From assembly GCF_002812205.1 (NCBI RefSeq), contig NZ_NPEA01000001.1, forward strand, positions 1-64,000: a DNA stretch of 64,000 nucleotides, given 5' to 3'. The notes beneath the pieces were generated by a model. It searched no databases. It was not told where the DNA came from and saw only the letters and a program-made list of their open reading frames with translations. This DNA comes from Leptospira neocaledonica (lineage in GTDB: Bacteria > Spirochaetota > Leptospiria > Leptospirales > Leptospiraceae). The first letter of the stretch is position 1, and every line of letters starts with the position of its first letter. Shown piece by piece: positions 17,590-27,611 of the stretch. Both the position numbers and the translations under genes were made by a program.

Positions 17590-18204
17590 ATGAGTGAAGA
17601 AAAACCGTTAAGACTGGTACTTGCAATGGCTGGGGCAAGTGGCTCCATCTATGCTGCCAGATTTTTGAAAGTTCTCATGGAAATTCCTGGAGAGACCTGG
17701 TTTGTTCCGAGCCCTGCTTCTATCCGAGTTTTTAAAGAAGAATATGAGGCAAATGTTCAAACCGGAGAAGACGTCCTAGAGTTTGTACGTAAAAAATGGA
17801 ATCCTAAACAAGTTCATAAATTTCATTTTAGAAAATTCGAAGATATAGGTGCTGATATTGCCTCTGGTTCTAATATTTGGGACGGAATGGTGGTGCTTCC
17901 CTGCTCTATGAAAACTGTAGCTGCAATTCGCACGGGGATTACTGAAAATTTAATTGAAAGAGCAGCTGATGTTTCCTTAAAGGAAAGAAGGAAACTTATC
18001 TTGGTCCCGAGAGAAACTCCTTACAATCGAATTCATTTGGAGAATATGTTAGCTCTTCATGATGCAGGTGCAATCATTGCCCCCGCTTCTCCTGGTTTTT
18101 ATCAAATGCCCCAAAGTTTAGAAGACCTGGGAGATTTTATGGCCACTCGGATTTTCAGGCTTTTAGGAAGAGAGATAGATCTTTATCCTCGTTGGAATCC
18201 GTAG
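17590..18204 (+). CDS. ubiX: Flavin prenyltransferase UbiX
   Basis: This 204-residue flavoprotein of the UbiX/Pad1 family has the FMN-binding N-terminus [13 protein letters not shown] (about 14-26). It also has the [18 protein letters not shown] segment and the C-terminal [13 protein letters not shown] and APASPGFYQ motifs. UbiX makes prenylated FMN, the cofactor for UbiD-type decarboxylases in quinone synthesis. It sits two bases after the UbiA-family gene, and a strong hairpin terminator follows, so the two form a small operon. No ubiD is seen in the window. Confidence 0.92.
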   Translation: MSEEKPLRLVLAMAGASGSIYAARFLKVLMEIPGETWFVPSPASIRVFKEEYEANVQTGEDVLEFVRKKWNPKQVHKFHFRKFEDIGADIASGSNIWDGMVVLPCSMKTVAAIRTGITENLIERAADVSLKERRKLILVPRETPYNRIHLENMLALHDAGAIIAPASPGFYQMPQSLEDLGDFMATRIFRLLGREIDLYPRWNP

Positions 18205-18242
18205 ATAAACGGTTAAGGAAAGGTACGTAAAAAATGGAAGAA

Positions 18243-18269
18243 TTCGGGGCCCGGCGCCCCGAAATTTTT
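18243..18269 (+). terminator. Rho-independent terminator after ubiX
   Basis: TTCGGGGC and GCCCCGAA form a perfect eight-pair GC-rich stem around a five-base loop, followed by ATTTTTA. It lies between the convergent ubiX and the minus-strand gene at 18268, and may serve both directions. Confidence 0.8.
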
Positions 18270-18957
18270 AAGGACTAACTGATTCTATTGCTTGGATCTT
18301 TTTGTTTAGATCAGAAGCATCTTCATATCTTTCGTAAGAGATAGCGTTGAATTTTTGCAGATACAATCCTACTAACTCTTCTCCGGTTTGGCCTGGAACT
18401 TCCAAAGCTTTGCGGAAATTATGAAGATCGAACTCAGGGTGTTTTCCTGAAAAAGTTTCCACCAGTCTTTCCATATGAAGCAGAGAAGCTTCTCTCGCGA
18501 TACCGCTTGAGCGTCTTACTTTTAAAGAAAGATTAGCTAAGGCATCCAGATAATCTCTAACACCTTCTGGTTCTTTTTCCTGAACAGGAAAAGAACCACC
18601 TTCTCTGTTCTTACATAATTCTACGTATCGAATGACTACATTCTCGAAATGATCCATTCTTTCTTTGATATAAGAATTGGAATCTTCTTGTCCCGCAGGC
18701 ATTTCGAAGTCTTTGATCTTTACCACATCATACTTGTCGTAATGATCTGTGATAATACGTTTTAGGTCTTCGTAACTGTCTAGGGAGACGGGAGGGAACG
18801 TTACAACTGGAAAATTTTCTCCTATTCTGAGAAAACTTACCACTACGTTGGAAGCTATAATTTTGCCGCCCGGAAATAGCGGATTTTCTCCAACAACGTT
18901 GCAATATACTATGAGGTTTCCGGATGGATTCTTCTCTGTACCTTTTTCGAACTTCAC
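18268..18957 (-). CDS. Unknown soluble protein
   Basis: This 229-residue protein has no signal peptide or membrane helix and is not a family I recognise. The start is a GTG with a good ribosome site (GGGAGG, six bases upstream). The N-terminal 80 residues look beta-rich, and the rest is predicted helical with many Glu, Lys and Arg residues. It lies 40 bases downstream of the mrp stop on the same strand, so it may be the last gene of the metallophosphoesterase-mrp transcript. Confidence 0.65.
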   Translation of the reverse strand: MKFEKGTEKNPSGNLIVYCNVVGENPLFPGGKIIASNVVVSFLRIGENFPVVTFPPVSLDSYEDLKRIITDHYDKYDVVKIKDFEMPAGQEDSNSYIKERMDHFENVVIRYVELCKNREGGSFPVQEKEPEGVRDYLDALANLSLKVRRSSGIAREASLLHMERLVETFSGKHPEFDLHNFRKALEVPGQTGEELVGLYLQKFNAISYERYEDASDLNKKIQAIESVSP

Positions 18958-18997
18958 GGTTTGCCTCCCTCTGTACTAACTGACTGGCCCCAGAGTA

Positions 18998-20044
18998 TTA
19001 TTCCCACTTTTTTATCTCTTCGGCCAGGTTTTGGAGTATGTTTTTATAAGATTTTGCGATAATTCCCTCTGGTTCTTGAAAAACCAGAGGTTTTCCTGCT
19101 TCTCCAGCACTCATTACATCCATAGTAAGTGGGACCCCTCCCAGGAATTTTGTACCGGCAGAATCTGCTAATTTTTCACCTCCGCCCTTAGAAAAAATCG
19201 CGGAAGAGTGTCCACAATTTGGACACACAAATTCACTCATATTCTCCACAACACCTAGTATCGGTACTTTGACTTGTTGGAACATGGATGCGGCTCTATT
19301 TGCATCTAAAAGTGCTACGGTTTGTGGTGTGGTTACTAAAATTGCACCGTCTAAATCTATGAGCTGAGCAAGAGATAATTGTACGTCTCCTGTTCCGGGT
19401 GGAAGATCTATAAATAAGAAGTCTAATTCACCCCAGACGATATCATATAAAAATTGTTCTACCGCCTTTCCGAGCATTGGCCCCCGCCATACTACTGGTT
19501 GTTTCTCTTCTATTAAAAAAGAGAAAGAGATGATCTTCAGTCCGTCTTTTTCTAATGGATAAATTTTATCTTCTTCTGCTTTGAGTGCAACCTTGCCATT
19601 TACTCCGAACATTTTTCCGATAGAAGGTCCGTAAATATCTGCATCCATCACTCCCACTTTGTAGCCCATTGCGGCTGCTGCTGATGCAAGGTTTACTGTG
19701 ACTGTGGATTTTCCAACCCCACCTTTTCCGGAACCGATTGCGATTACCTTTTTGACCCCGAGGATCTTATTGGAATCGTCGAGGGTCATCTTAGGATCTA
19801 CTTCGAACTTGATTTTTACTTTTCCGACTCCTTCTTTTTTAGAAAGTGTCTGACGGATCTGCGCTTCTAATCCGATTTGTATTCTTCTATCTTGGCTAGG
19901 AGTTTTAACTAAGATACTTGTTTCTTCTTCTCCGATTTCTAGAGAACCGATCATTCCGAGAGACACGATGTCTTTTTTTAGCTCAGGATGTTTGATTTTG
20001 GTGAGTTCTCTTTGGATGTCGATTGGTTGGATTTTACCGGCCAT
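18998..20044 (-). CDS. mrp: Mrp/ApbC/NBP35-type iron-sulfur carrier P-loop ATPase
   Basis: This 348-residue protein has an N-terminal MIP18/DUF59-like domain (about 5-85). A P-loop NTPase domain follows with the deviant Walker [12 protein letters not shown] (about 103-113), then DADIYGPS, the PPGTGDVQL motif and a CxxC pair (CPNCG) that can bridge a [4Fe-4S] cluster between two subunits. The family delivers Fe-S clusters to target enzymes. The start overlaps the metallophosphoesterase gene by 11 bases, indicating co-transcription. Confidence 0.92.
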   Translation of the reverse strand: MAGKIQPIDIQRELTKIKHPELKKDIVSLGMIGSLEIGEEETSILVKTPSQDRRIQIGLEAQIRQTLSKKEGVGKVKIKFEVDPKMTLDDSNKILGVKKVIAIGSGKGGVGKSTVTVNLASAAAAMGYKVGVMDADIYGPSIGKMFGVNGKVALKAEEDKIYPLEKDGLKIISFSFLIEEKQPVVWRGPMLGKAVEQFLYDIVWGELDFLFIDLPPGTGDVQLSLAQLIDLDGAILVTTPQTVALLDANRAASMFQQVKVPILGVVENMSEFVCPNCGHSSAIFSKGGGEKLADSAGTKFLGGVPLTMDVMSAGEAGKPLVFQEPEGIIAKSYKNILQNLAEEIKKWE

Positions 20045-20936
20045 TTGTTTCCTTTTCTTCGTATGAGATCATTTGTGTTTCTGTGAATTCCCCTTCTTCA
20101 TTGGAGAATGCGAATCTTTTGATATTAAATTGTGTTCCGTTCCATTCCAGTAGATGGAAGCCACTTTGGTGTCTTTGATCTGAAATTCTAGTACTGGATG
20201 CGGAATTGATCACGTAGTATGGTTTTCCAGGATCCGGATATTTTACCCAGTTCGTATGTACATGACCATGTAAATAGGCTAAAGGTGGCCTTTTTTTCAA
20301 AAGTTCCGCTATCTCTTCCCTATTTTTCATTTTATGACCGGAACTTTCCTGGCGTTCCGGAGGATTCCAGATCGGATGATGACAAATTAGAATATAATGA
20401 TCTAGTTTTTCTTTTTCCAAATATTCCAATGTAGAATGTACGATCTCTTCTCCCACATACCCATATGCATTCAATACGGAAAGTGGCATATTAGAGTCCC
20501 AGCCTACTAAAGCTAGTTTTCCTATTTTTTTAACTCGAAGATATCCGTTTTGTAACGGGATACTTTCCCCCATCCAAGGAGAGAAAAAATTCTCGTAATA
20601 AGGTAGATCGGATCCTTTTTTTCCGGCCGCAATATCTGTATAACGATCATGATTTCCAGGGATCATAAATGTTTTGTCCCCGAGTACAGGTTCTAGGATT
20701 TTTTTGGACTCATTGTATTCTTTCCAATGAGAAACGTTTGTGATGTCTCCGGAGATAATGATAGAGTCCGGATTTAAGGATTGTACTTTTCGAACGATTG
20801 CATTCCAGAGAGAGATCGGATATTTTTTCCTACGCCGAAAGGTATAGTTTAGATATCCCGGGATCATCTTGCCCTTCAGACTAGTGAAAGGAAATACTAC
20901 GGGAAAATGCAGGTCCGATAAATGGACCAATTTCAC
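20034..20936 (-). CDS. Calcineurin-like metallophosphoesterase
   Basis: This is a 300-residue protein with all the metal-binding motifs of the calcineurin-like fold in order: LSDLHFP (D8, H10), SGDITN near 60, GNHDRY near 95, CHHPIW near 185 and HGHVHTN near 220. No signal peptide is seen. The family includes 3',5'-cyclic-nucleotide and nucleotide-sugar phosphoesterases, and the substrate cannot be fixed here. It overlaps the lipoyl-type gene by four bases upstream and mrp downstream, forming a compact operon. Confidence 0.85.
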   Translation of the reverse strand: MKLVHLSDLHFPVVFPFTSLKGKMIPGYLNYTFRRRKKYPISLWNAIVRKVQSLNPDSIIISGDITNVSHWKEYNESKKILEPVLGDKTFMIPGNHDRYTDIAAGKKGSDLPYYENFFSPWMGESIPLQNGYLRVKKIGKLALVGWDSNMPLSVLNAYGYVGEEIVHSTLEYLEKEKLDHYILICHHPIWNPPERQESSGHKMKNREEIAELLKKRPPLAYLHGHVHTNWVKYPDPGKPYYVINSASSTRISDQRHQSGFHLLEWNGTQFNIKRFAFSNEEGEFTETQMISYEEKETNGR

Positions 20937-21193
20937 TCGGAAACTTTCCTCCGGATCATTCCCAAAATTTCTCCTTTTTTGATGACGGAACCTTTTTCCC
21001 TGTCGATTCTCGCTAGTATTCCGTTAATCGGAGATTCCATCGGAAAGGAAGCTTTATCTGTGACTAGTTCGCAGACTTCTGCCCCTTCATTGATTTGATC
21101 CCCCAACCGAAAATTCCATCGAACTAGTTCGATTTTGTCGGTATCTCCCAGGTCGGGAGTGATTAGTTCGAAATCTTCGGTTTTTGATCCCAT
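20933..21193 (-). CDS. Stand-alone lipoyl/biotinyl-domain protein
   Basis: This 86-residue protein is essentially one lipoyl-type domain (about 8-80). A lysine in TDKAS sits at the beta-turn where lipoate or biotin is attached, and the two symmetrical halves show the usual GD and KG repeats. I chose the ATG at 21193 because it follows AGAGAG and starts right at the domain; a longer frame would run 50 residues into the divergent leader. No dehydrogenase or carboxylase gene is adjacent. The partner is unknown, and the domain may be a shuttle or an unmodified relative. Confidence 0.7.
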   Translation of the reverse strand: MGSKTEDFELITPDLGDTDKIELVRWNFRLGDQINEGAEVCELVTDKASFPMESPINGILARIDREKGSVIKKGEILGMIRRKVSE

Positions 21194-21262
21194 CTCTCTA
21201 AAACCAGCTTGCCGTATAGAGTCCACAAGCCAACGTGTACTAAATTTTCTAAGTTCCCTCCT

Positions 21263-22096
21263 ATGGCAAACCAGAAATCTGTCCTCAAAGGGGCTCAAAT
21301 CCTCCAAAATATAGAAGAACTCAAGCAGAGAAGATTCTTCCATTTAGAACTGAAAGGTCTAACGAAACCTACCAGAGATATTCTTTCCGAACTCGTTAAC
21401 GGTCTCCTTGAAGAGATCGGTGCTAACCCTCTCGCTGCATTTCATCTTTTCAGCGGACTCATGGAGGCATTATTAAACGCGATCAAAGGAAATATCCGCC
21501 ATATTATTTTCAGAGACGAACTTCTGAGAAAAATAGAAAAGCTTGGCGAAACCCAAGAAGAAGCGGAAGAACTACTTGAGATCATCATGGATACTTCTCC
21601 TCTTCGGGATGCGATGCAGAGATATGTGGTTCCGGATAAGATCAAGAAGCAGGTTCAGAACATTCTTCAGTTAGAAGATCGAATCCGTGCTAAAAAACAA
21701 ATCTTAAAAGACGAAGAGAAAGAATTCTTAACTGATATCCGTTATAAACTTAAGAAAAACAGAATGAGAATTTCTGTTAAGATCAGGATCACTAAGGACG
21801 AACTGAATTTCAGGATCCGTAATGATTCTCCGATCCATAATATGGATTTTGGAAGAATAGAAGAATCCCGTATTCGTCATAAGGAATTATTCGACCAAGG
21901 AAATTCCGCAGACTTCTTCCGTCCTGAATTTTTGGACGAAAAGGAAAGTGCAGGTTTCGGGATCGCTATGATCGACGAAGGTTATTATACAATGGGTTTG
22001 AATCCGTTAGATCTTCTGACCATTACATCCGGTTCCAGAACTACTACTGTCTATATGAGATATCCATTAGAAGCACTTCGCGAAATGGCTTTTTAA
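21263..22096 (+). CDS. Unknown protein with possible GHKL-ATPase-like fold
   Basis: The product is 277 residues from the ATG at 21263; an upstream in-frame ATG at 21209 adds a Cys/Pro-containing tail and overlaps the divergent gene. The middle and C-terminal parts resemble a histidine-kinase-type ATPase in order: [11 protein letters not shown] (N-box-like, about 67-77), a long helical insertion rich in Lys and Glu, FRIRNDSPI, then [10 protein letters not shown] (G-box-like) and a final strand TTTVYMRYP. There is no phospho-acceptor domain. It could be an anti-sigma-type kinase relative or a degenerate ATPase. It converges on hslU with a four-base overlap. Confidence 0.55.
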   Translation: MANQKSVLKGAQILQNIEELKQRRFFHLELKGLTKPTRDILSELVNGLLEEIGANPLAAFHLFSGLMEALLNAIKGNIRHIIFRDELLRKIEKLGETQEEAEELLEIIMDTSPLRDAMQRYVVPDKIKKQVQNILQLEDRIRAKKQILKDEEKEFLTDIRYKLKKNRMRISVKIRITKDELNFRIRNDSPIHNMDFGRIEESRIRHKELFDQGNSADFFRPEFLDEKESAGFGIAMIDEGYYTMGLNPLDLLTITSGSRTTTVYMRYPLEALREMAF

Positions 22097-23529
22097 AGAA
22101 TATAACGACTTAGATCTTTATCTTCTATAATTCCCTTTAATTTGGATTCGACTGCTGCCTTGTTGATGGTTAATTTTCTTTGGTCTTCCGGTAGATCCGG
22201 GCCTTCGAAGCTTAGATCTTCCAAGAGCCTTTCCATGATCGTGTTTAGTCTACGAGCGCCTATGTTTTCATGCTTTTCGTTCATATCATAGGCGATCTTT
22301 GCGATCTCTTTGATCCCGTCCGGAGCAAATTCAATTTTAATCCCATCCGTTTCGAGTAATGCTTGGTATTGTTTAACTAGAGAAGATCTGGGAGCGGTTA
22401 AGATCTTTTCGAAATCGTCCATAGATAATTTTTCGAGTTCTACTCGGATTGGAAAACGTCCCTGCAATTCCGGGATGAGGTCAGAAGGTTTAGACATATG
22501 GAATGCTCCAGCTGCGATAAACAAAATATGATCCGTTACGATCGGGCCGATCTTTGTATTTACTGTTGCACCTTCTACGATCGGGAGTAAGTCTCTTTGG
22601 ACACCTTCTCTAGATACGTCTGCGCCTGCTCTTCCTTCTCTACTTGCGATCTTGTCAATCTCGTCTAAGAATACGATTCCCATCTCTTCCACTCGTTTTT
22701 GGGCTTCTCTTTGTACCTTGTCAGGATCTAAAAGTTTTTCTGCTTCCGCTTCTTCTAAAACTTTAAGAGCTTCGGGGATAGGCAATTTTCGTTTTTTCTG
22801 TTTTTTAGGCATTAGATCGCCCAAAACATTTTGGATATGATTATCCAGATCTTCCATATTCCCAGCTCCGAATACTTGGAGCATCGGAAGTCCTTGTGGT
22901 CCTGCTTGTGGAATATCTATTTCTATAATTTGTTCGTTTAGTTTCCCAGATTTGAGTTTTTTTCTCATGGTCTCTCTGGTTTCTAAAAATCTTTTCTCTC
23001 TTTCTTCATCCGCTTCGTTTGTGGAAAAACCTATAGAAGGTGGATGAGGATCTGCGATGGAAGTTTTAGCCGGAAAAGGAAGTAGGATATCCAACAAAGC
23101 TTCTTCTGCTCTTTCCTTCGCCTTTGCTTCTACTTCTTTTCTGAATTCTTGTTTAACTAGGTTTAAGGAAACCATAGCGAGATCTCGAATAATACTTTCT
23201 ACGTCTCTACCTACATAACCTACTTCCGTAAATTTTGTACTTTCTACTTTTAAGAAAGGAGCGCCGCAGAGTTTGGAAAGTCTTCTTGCAATCTCGGTTT
23301 TTCCCACTCCTGTAGGCCCGATCATGATAATGTTTTTTGGATAAATTTCTTCTCTTAATTCAGGATCTAGTTTTCTACGTCTAGTTCTATTTCTAAGAGC
23401 GATTGCCACGGCTTTTTTGGCGTTCTTTTGTCCTATGATATGCTCGTCTAGTTTGGAAACGATTTGTCTAGGAGTGAGTTCGTCATCCCCTAGTTTGGTT
23501 TCATTTGTTTGGGGAAGGAATTCGCTCAT
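22093..23529 (-). CDS. hslU: ATP-dependent protease ATPase subunit HslU
   Basis: The 478-residue AAA+ unfoldase has N-terminal [17 protein letters not shown] and Walker [14 protein letters not shown] (about 70-82). A long intermediate domain (about 130-260) and Walker [10 protein letters not shown] follow, and the C-terminal [10 protein letters not shown] matches the HslV-activating tail. It assembles as a hexamer on HslV to degrade folded proteins with ATP. The length is slightly greater than in enterobacteria, mainly in the I domain. Its start overlaps the hslV stop by four bases. Confidence 0.97.
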   Translation of the reverse strand: MSEFLPQTNETKLGDDELTPRQIVSKLDEHIIGQKNAKKAVAIALRNRTRRRKLDPELREEIYPKNIIMIGPTGVGKTEIARRLSKLCGAPFLKVESTKFTEVGYVGRDVESIIRDLAMVSLNLVKQEFRKEVEAKAKERAEEALLDILLPFPAKTSIADPHPPSIGFSTNEADEEREKRFLETRETMRKKLKSGKLNEQIIEIDIPQAGPQGLPMLQVFGAGNMEDLDNHIQNVLGDLMPKKQKKRKLPIPEALKVLEEAEAEKLLDPDKVQREAQKRVEEMGIVFLDEIDKIASREGRAGADVSREGVQRDLLPIVEGATVNTKIGPIVTDHILFIAAGAFHMSKPSDLIPELQGRFPIRVELEKLSMDDFEKILTAPRSSLVKQYQALLETDGIKIEFAPDGIKEIAKIAYDMNEKHENIGARRLNTIMERLLEDLSFEGPDLPEDQRKLTINKAAVESKLKGIIEDKDLSRYIL

Positions 23530-24083
23530 TGTCCGATTTCCTCTACAATTATATTATGATTTGTGTATATACAAATATCTGCGGCTATGTTCATGGCTTC
23601 TTTTACGATCTGAGAAGGTTCCAGATTTGTATGATTATAAAGTGCTCTTGCTGCGGAGAGTGCATAATTTCCGCCAGAGCCTATCGCTAATATTCCATCG
23701 TCTGGTGAGATTACATCTCCTGTTCCGGAAACTAAAAAGGATTCATCCTTATCTGCAACAATTAGCATTGCTTCCAGTCTTCGGAGAGCTCTGTCGGATC
23801 TCCATTCTCTGGCAAGTTCGACCGCGGATCTGGAAAGACTTCCTCCGTATTCTTGCACTTTTTTTTCGAATAATTCGAATAAGGTAAATGCGTCTGCGGC
23901 GGAACCTGCAAAGCCGGAGACAATTTTATCGGAGTAAAGTTTGCGAACTTTTCTTGCGGTGTTTTTCATGACGGTGTTTCCAAAAGAAACCTGTCCGTCA
24001 CCTGCGATTGCTACTTTTCCGCCTTTGCGAACGCATAGTATCGTAGTTGCATGTATTTTATTTGGATTTATCGAGTCTTGCAT
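23526..24083 (-). CDS. hslV: ATP-dependent protease peptidase subunit HslV
   Basis: This 185-residue proteasome-beta-like peptidase has its catalytic N-terminal threonine exposed after a short propeptide. HATTIL is at about residues 12-17, so the mature chain begins at a Thr there. AGDGQVSFG and [14 protein letters not shown] are family signatures. The gene overlaps the end of the upstream xerC-like gene by 26 bases and the downstream hslU by four. This xer-hslV-hslU order is also seen in Firmicutes. Confidence 0.97.
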   Translation of the reverse strand: MQDSINPNKIHATTILCVRKGGKVAIAGDGQVSFGNTVMKNTARKVRKLYSDKIVSGFAGSAADAFTLFELFEKKVQEYGGSLSRSAVELAREWRSDRALRRLEAMLIVADKDESFLVSGTGDVISPDDGILAIGSGGNYALSAARALYNHTNLEPSQIVKEAMNIAADICIYTNHNIIVEEIGQ

Positions 24084-25047
24084 GTGGGTGAGCCTTTCGG
24101 TAGACCTCTTTGATCTTTTCCTTACTCACGCTCAGGTAAACCTGGGTGGTGGATAGAGAGGAATGCCCCAAAAGCTCTTGGACTGCACGGATATCCGCGC
24201 CGGCATCGAGTAAGTCCGTTGCGAACGTATGACGGAATTTATGGGGGGTAATGGGTTTGTCCCATCCCATTCGTTTCCTTCTCTCGTTCAAAATATAACG
24301 AACCCCTCTGGTCGTCAGTTTATTTCCCTTTTGATTCAGAAAAATTTCATCGGATCTGGGACGGAATCTAGGACGTACATCCAAGTATTCATTTAAACTT
24401 TGGATGGCTTCTTTTCCTAAATATACGTATCTTTCCTTTCTTCTTTTACCCATAACTTTTAAGATAGAATGATCCGCAGACAATTGTACTAGAGTCGCGT
24501 CTACTAGCTCAAAGACCCTGAGTCCTGAAGAATACAATACTTCTAAGATAGCTTTATCTCTGACATTTAATATCTCGGATGCGTTCTCATTTTCGTATTC
24601 GTAATCTAAAATACTTTCTGTTTCTTCGATTCGAAAGTTTTTCGGGACTTGTTTTCTGGTTTTAGGAAAGTTCACGGAAAGGATGGGATTTCCCGGAACC
24701 AAATTATCTTTTAATAATACTTTATAGAATGTCCTAAGGCTGGAGAGTTTTCTGCTTTGGGTCCTTCTATCCAAACCTTGGTTTTTAGAAAGGAATGCAA
24801 AATAAGAGCGAACATCCACAGATTCTAATTGGTAAATTTCAATCTGTTCTTGTAAGCAGAATTCGAAGAATGATTTCAGATCCAGTAGATACGCGTTAAG
24901 AGTGTTTTGGGAATAATTTTTTTCTACTCTCAGATATTCGTAAAAACGAGAAGCGGCAGAATTCAGGATTTCGGAAGGAAATTGGGGAAGTTTGACCGCG
25001 TATTCGCTCACAGGTTTCTCCGGATAAAAGTTCCCGGAGAAATTCAC
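24058..25047 (-). CDS. xerC: Tyrosine recombinase XerC/XerD
   Basis: The 329-residue protein has a SAM-like core-binding N-terminus (about 28-115) and a catalytic C-terminal domain with the full set: R177 (SSGLR), K201, H269-x2-R272 (HKFRH), H295 (LGHSS) and Y304 (VYLS). Chromosome dimer resolution at dif is the usual role. The neighbouring hslV-hslU pair favours the XerC/CodV position, but XerC and XerD cannot be separated securely by sequence. The start is a GTG with a weak ribosome site. Confidence 0.9.
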   Translation of the reverse strand: MNFSGNFYPEKPVSEYAVKLPQFPSEILNSAASRFYEYLRVEKNYSQNTLNAYLLDLKSFFEFCLQEQIEIYQLESVDVRSYFAFLSKNQGLDRRTQSRKLSSLRTFYKVLLKDNLVPGNPILSVNFPKTRKQVPKNFRIEETESILDYEYENENASEILNVRDKAILEVLYSSGLRVFELVDATLVQLSADHSILKVMGKRRKERYVYLGKEAIQSLNEYLDVRPRFRPRSDEIFLNQKGNKLTTRGVRYILNERRKRMGWDKPITPHKFRHTFATDLLDAGADIRAVQELLGHSSLSTTQVYLSVSKEKIKEVYRKAHPHARLDKSK

Positions 25048-25061
25048 CTTTCCGGGATAGT

Positions 25062-25631
25062 TTATTTATCGGAGGCTTTCGAAAAAATGATCTGTCTTTC
25101 CCGGACCCAATCCTGGATTTTTTGTTTTGCCTGGCCGAATAATTCGGGCAATTTGCTCATTTCTTCCTGGTTAAAATTGGATAGAACATGTCCTGCAGTG
25201 AGAGCGCTGTCTCCCGGTTTTCCTACCCCGAATCTGAGTCTGAAAAAATCAGGTGAACCTAGTTTTTCGGAGATATCCTTGATCCCGTTATGACCACCAT
25301 TTCCACCGCTTTGTTTAAATTTGAGTTTGGAGAATGGAAAATCCACCTCGTCATGAATGACTAAAATGTTTTCGGGAGGGATCCCGTTTTTACGGGAGAG
25401 TTCCGAGACTGCTCTTCCGGAAAGATTCATATATTCTAGCGGTTTTAGAAAATAATAAGAAACTCCGTCCTTGTCTATTTTACCTTTTTCTTCTTTGGAA
25501 GAATGGTTTAAGTCCACCCCCCAGTCTTTAGCGAGATTGTCTAGGACCAGAAAGCCAATATTATGACGGTTTTTTTCGTATTTTTGACCGGGATTTCCCA
25601 GGCCTACGATCATCAATTTTAAGTTTGCCAT
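25062..25631 (-). CDS. pth: Peptidyl-tRNA hydrolase
   Basis: This 189-residue monomeric Pth enzyme hydrolyses peptidyl-tRNA released from stalled ribosomes. Conserved features are GLGNPGQKYEKNRHNIGF (catalytic H23 and adjacent Asn), the VIHDEVDFP segment carrying the catalytic Asp, and GGHNGIKD. Its length is normal. It overlaps the end of cimA by 13 bases, with xerC 14 bases downstream, all on the minus strand. Confidence 0.96.
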   Translation of the reverse strand: MANLKLMIVGLGNPGQKYEKNRHNIGFLVLDNLAKDWGVDLNHSSKEEKGKIDKDGVSYYFLKPLEYMNLSGRAVSELSRKNGIPPENILVIHDEVDFPFSKLKFKQSGGNGGHNGIKDISEKLGSPDFFRLRFGVGKPGDSALTAGHVLSNFNQEEMSKLPELFGQAKQKIQDWVRERQIIFSKASDK

Positions 25632-27169
25632 GTAGGAAGAATTAAGTTCAGCATTTTTTCAGTAGCTAAAACTGCAGCTACTGTTTGGTCGCAATGGATT
25701 CCCATGGTCTTAAAATTTTCGTCCTCATGATTTTCCTGGGCCTTGTTCCAGGTGATCATTGTTTCCACAAGTGCATCCGTTTTTCCACCGGGAGGAATAC
25801 GAACCTCATAGTCTACGAGTCTTGGAATAGAAAGGCCTGCTTTGGTAGCAATGCTAGTCAGGGCAGACATGAATGCGTCATAACCTCCATCCCCTTCTCC
25901 TTCCTCAGAATATTTATTGCCATGATATTCTAATTCTACAATTGCTTTTGGTCGGATTCCAAGACCTGAGTTGATCTTACATCCTGTGATTTTGATCGCT
26001 TGGACGCTGGAATTTCCGGAAACATCTGCGATGATAAATGGAAGATCTTCCGGCGTGATATTTTTGTTTTGGTCCCCAAGCTCTATTACTTTTTCCAAAA
26101 CCTTTTTTTCGATTTCGGGAGAAAGCACAAGTCCGAGTTGTTTTAGGTTTTCTGAGATGCTTGCTTTTCCTGCGAGTTTGCCTAGTGCATAACTTCTTTT
26201 TCTACCGAAACGTTCCGGCAGGATCGGATTTGCGTATAAATTTCCCTTTTTATCCCCGTCCGCATGTACACCGGCTGTTTGAGTGAATACATCTTCTCCC
26301 ACTACCGGACGGTTGGCGGAGATTCTTTTTCCGCTGAAAGCTTCTACCAGGCGGCTTGCTTCGGAGATCGCTTTTTCGTTTACTTCTGTGAGCACACCCG
26401 CTTTATCATGTAATGCTGTGATTACTGCTTCTAGCGGAGAATTTCCGGCTCTTTCTCCTAAGCCGTTTACGCTAACGTGTACACCTTTTGCTCCCGCTTT
26501 AACCGCGAATAAACAGTTTGCTACGGAAAGATCATAATCGTTATGCCCATGAAATTCGAAATGTAGTTCGGGATGTTTTTGGGTAAGAAGAGAAATTCCT
26601 GAGAATGTTTCGTCAGGAGAAAGAACTCCTAATGTATCTGGTAAGAAAATTTTGCCTAATGGTTCTTTGGAAAGATGAGAAACAAAGTCCAAAACATATT
26701 CTTTACTATTTAGATATCCGTTGGACCAATCTTCCAAATACACATTTACTTCCAGGCCATTCTTTTTAGCGTATTGGATGGTTTCGGATACTTCTTCAAA
26801 ATGTTCTTTTGGAGTTTTTTTAAGCTGCCCTTCTAGATGTTTGAGAGAACCTTTCGTAAGTAGATTTAAGGTTTTTGCACCGGAGGCCAGGATCCAATCC
26901 ACACTTTTGTGAGAATCTACAAATCCCAGAATTTCGATCCTTTTTTCCAAACCCTCGGAAGCAGCCCAGGTCATGATTCCTCGGACACTTTCTAATTCTC
27001 CCTGAGAGACACGAGCGGATGCGATCTCCACTCTATCTACTTTCAGATTTTGTAATAGAAATTTTGCGATATTTAATTTTTCGGAAGCGGAGAAGCTGAC
27101 ACCTCTGGTCTGCTCCCCATCTCTGAGAGTTACATCCAGGATCTGGACTTTTGGTCTTGTAGTTCCCAT
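25619..27169 (-). CDS. cimA: (R)-citramalate synthase
   Basis: The 516-residue enzyme belongs to the LeuA/CimA family. It has the TIM-barrel catalytic motif TLRDGEQTRG (R16, D17), metal-binding HGHND and HADG motifs, and a C-terminal regulatory domain (about 380-516). As I remember it, the sequence is closely similar along its length to the Leptospira citramalate synthase (516 residues) that starts the pyruvate route to isoleucine, so I prefer cimA over leuA. The reaction is acetyl-CoA plus pyruvate giving citramalate, feedback-controlled by isoleucine in that family. The start overlaps the smr stop as TAATG. Confidence 0.88.
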   Translation of the reverse strand: MGTTRPKVQILDVTLRDGEQTRGVSFSASEKLNIAKFLLQNLKVDRVEIASARVSQGELESVRGIMTWAASEGLEKRIEILGFVDSHKSVDWILASGAKTLNLLTKGSLKHLEGQLKKTPKEHFEEVSETIQYAKKNGLEVNVYLEDWSNGYLNSKEYVLDFVSHLSKEPLGKIFLPDTLGVLSPDETFSGISLLTQKHPELHFEFHGHNDYDLSVANCLFAVKAGAKGVHVSVNGLGERAGNSPLEAVITALHDKAGVLTEVNEKAISEASRLVEAFSGKRISANRPVVGEDVFTQTAGVHADGDKKGNLYANPILPERFGRKRSYALGKLAGKASISENLKQLGLVLSPEIEKKVLEKVIELGDQNKNITPEDLPFIIADVSGNSSVQAIKITGCKINSGLGIRPKAIVELEYHGNKYSEEGEGDGGYDAFMSALTSIATKAGLSIPRLVDYEVRIPPGGKTDALVETMITWNKAQENHEDENFKTMGIHCDQTVAAVLATEKMLNLILPTWQT

Positions 27170-27486
27170 TATTTTAAATACTTTTTAAGATCTTCCGAAG
27201 ACGGGCCCATGATTTCCACAAGTGTGGAACCAGGATTATTTGCGAGGTGAAGTCCGCCATCCTCTAAAATTTTTAGAAAGGAGTGTGCTCGGATATAATC
27301 GTCGGTCATTTTTTTCAAAACTCCCTCGCCAATCCCGTGCACCACTTCTACCAGGGTTTCTCCCTTCATGAATGCAGCTTGGATTTCCCGGTCTAAGAGC
27401 CGATATGCCTCTTCATATCTCATTTTGCGGATATAAATCGACTTGGGACCTTTCCGGTTCCCGTCCGAATGTTTCCCCCTCGCCAT
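27169..27486 (-). CDS. Small Smr-domain protein
   Basis: This 105-residue protein is almost entirely an Smr domain. It has LDREIQAAFMKGETLVEVVHG, the GIGEG turn typical of the nucleic-acid-binding/nicking loop, and a C-terminal strand before the end. Smr domains occur at the end of MutS2 or alone, and act as nucleases or RNA-binding modules. It is the first gene of a minus-strand run followed by cimA, pth, xerC, hslV and hslU. Confidence 0.82.
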   Translation of the reverse strand: MARGKHSDGNRKGPKSIYIRKMRYEEAYRLLDREIQAAFMKGETLVEVVHGIGEGVLKKMTDDYIRAHSFLKILEDGGLHLANNPGSTLVEIMGPSSEDLKKYLK

Positions 27487-27611
27487 CCTGAGACCATCCT
27501 AGGAGGACCTTTTCCCTCGAAAAGAAAGAAATTGGATTTTTGCTTTCCCTTTAGAACCCCCATGGTAGAGTTTTCCTTTCCCAAAATGTAAAAAAGGAAT
27601 CCTGCAAGATT

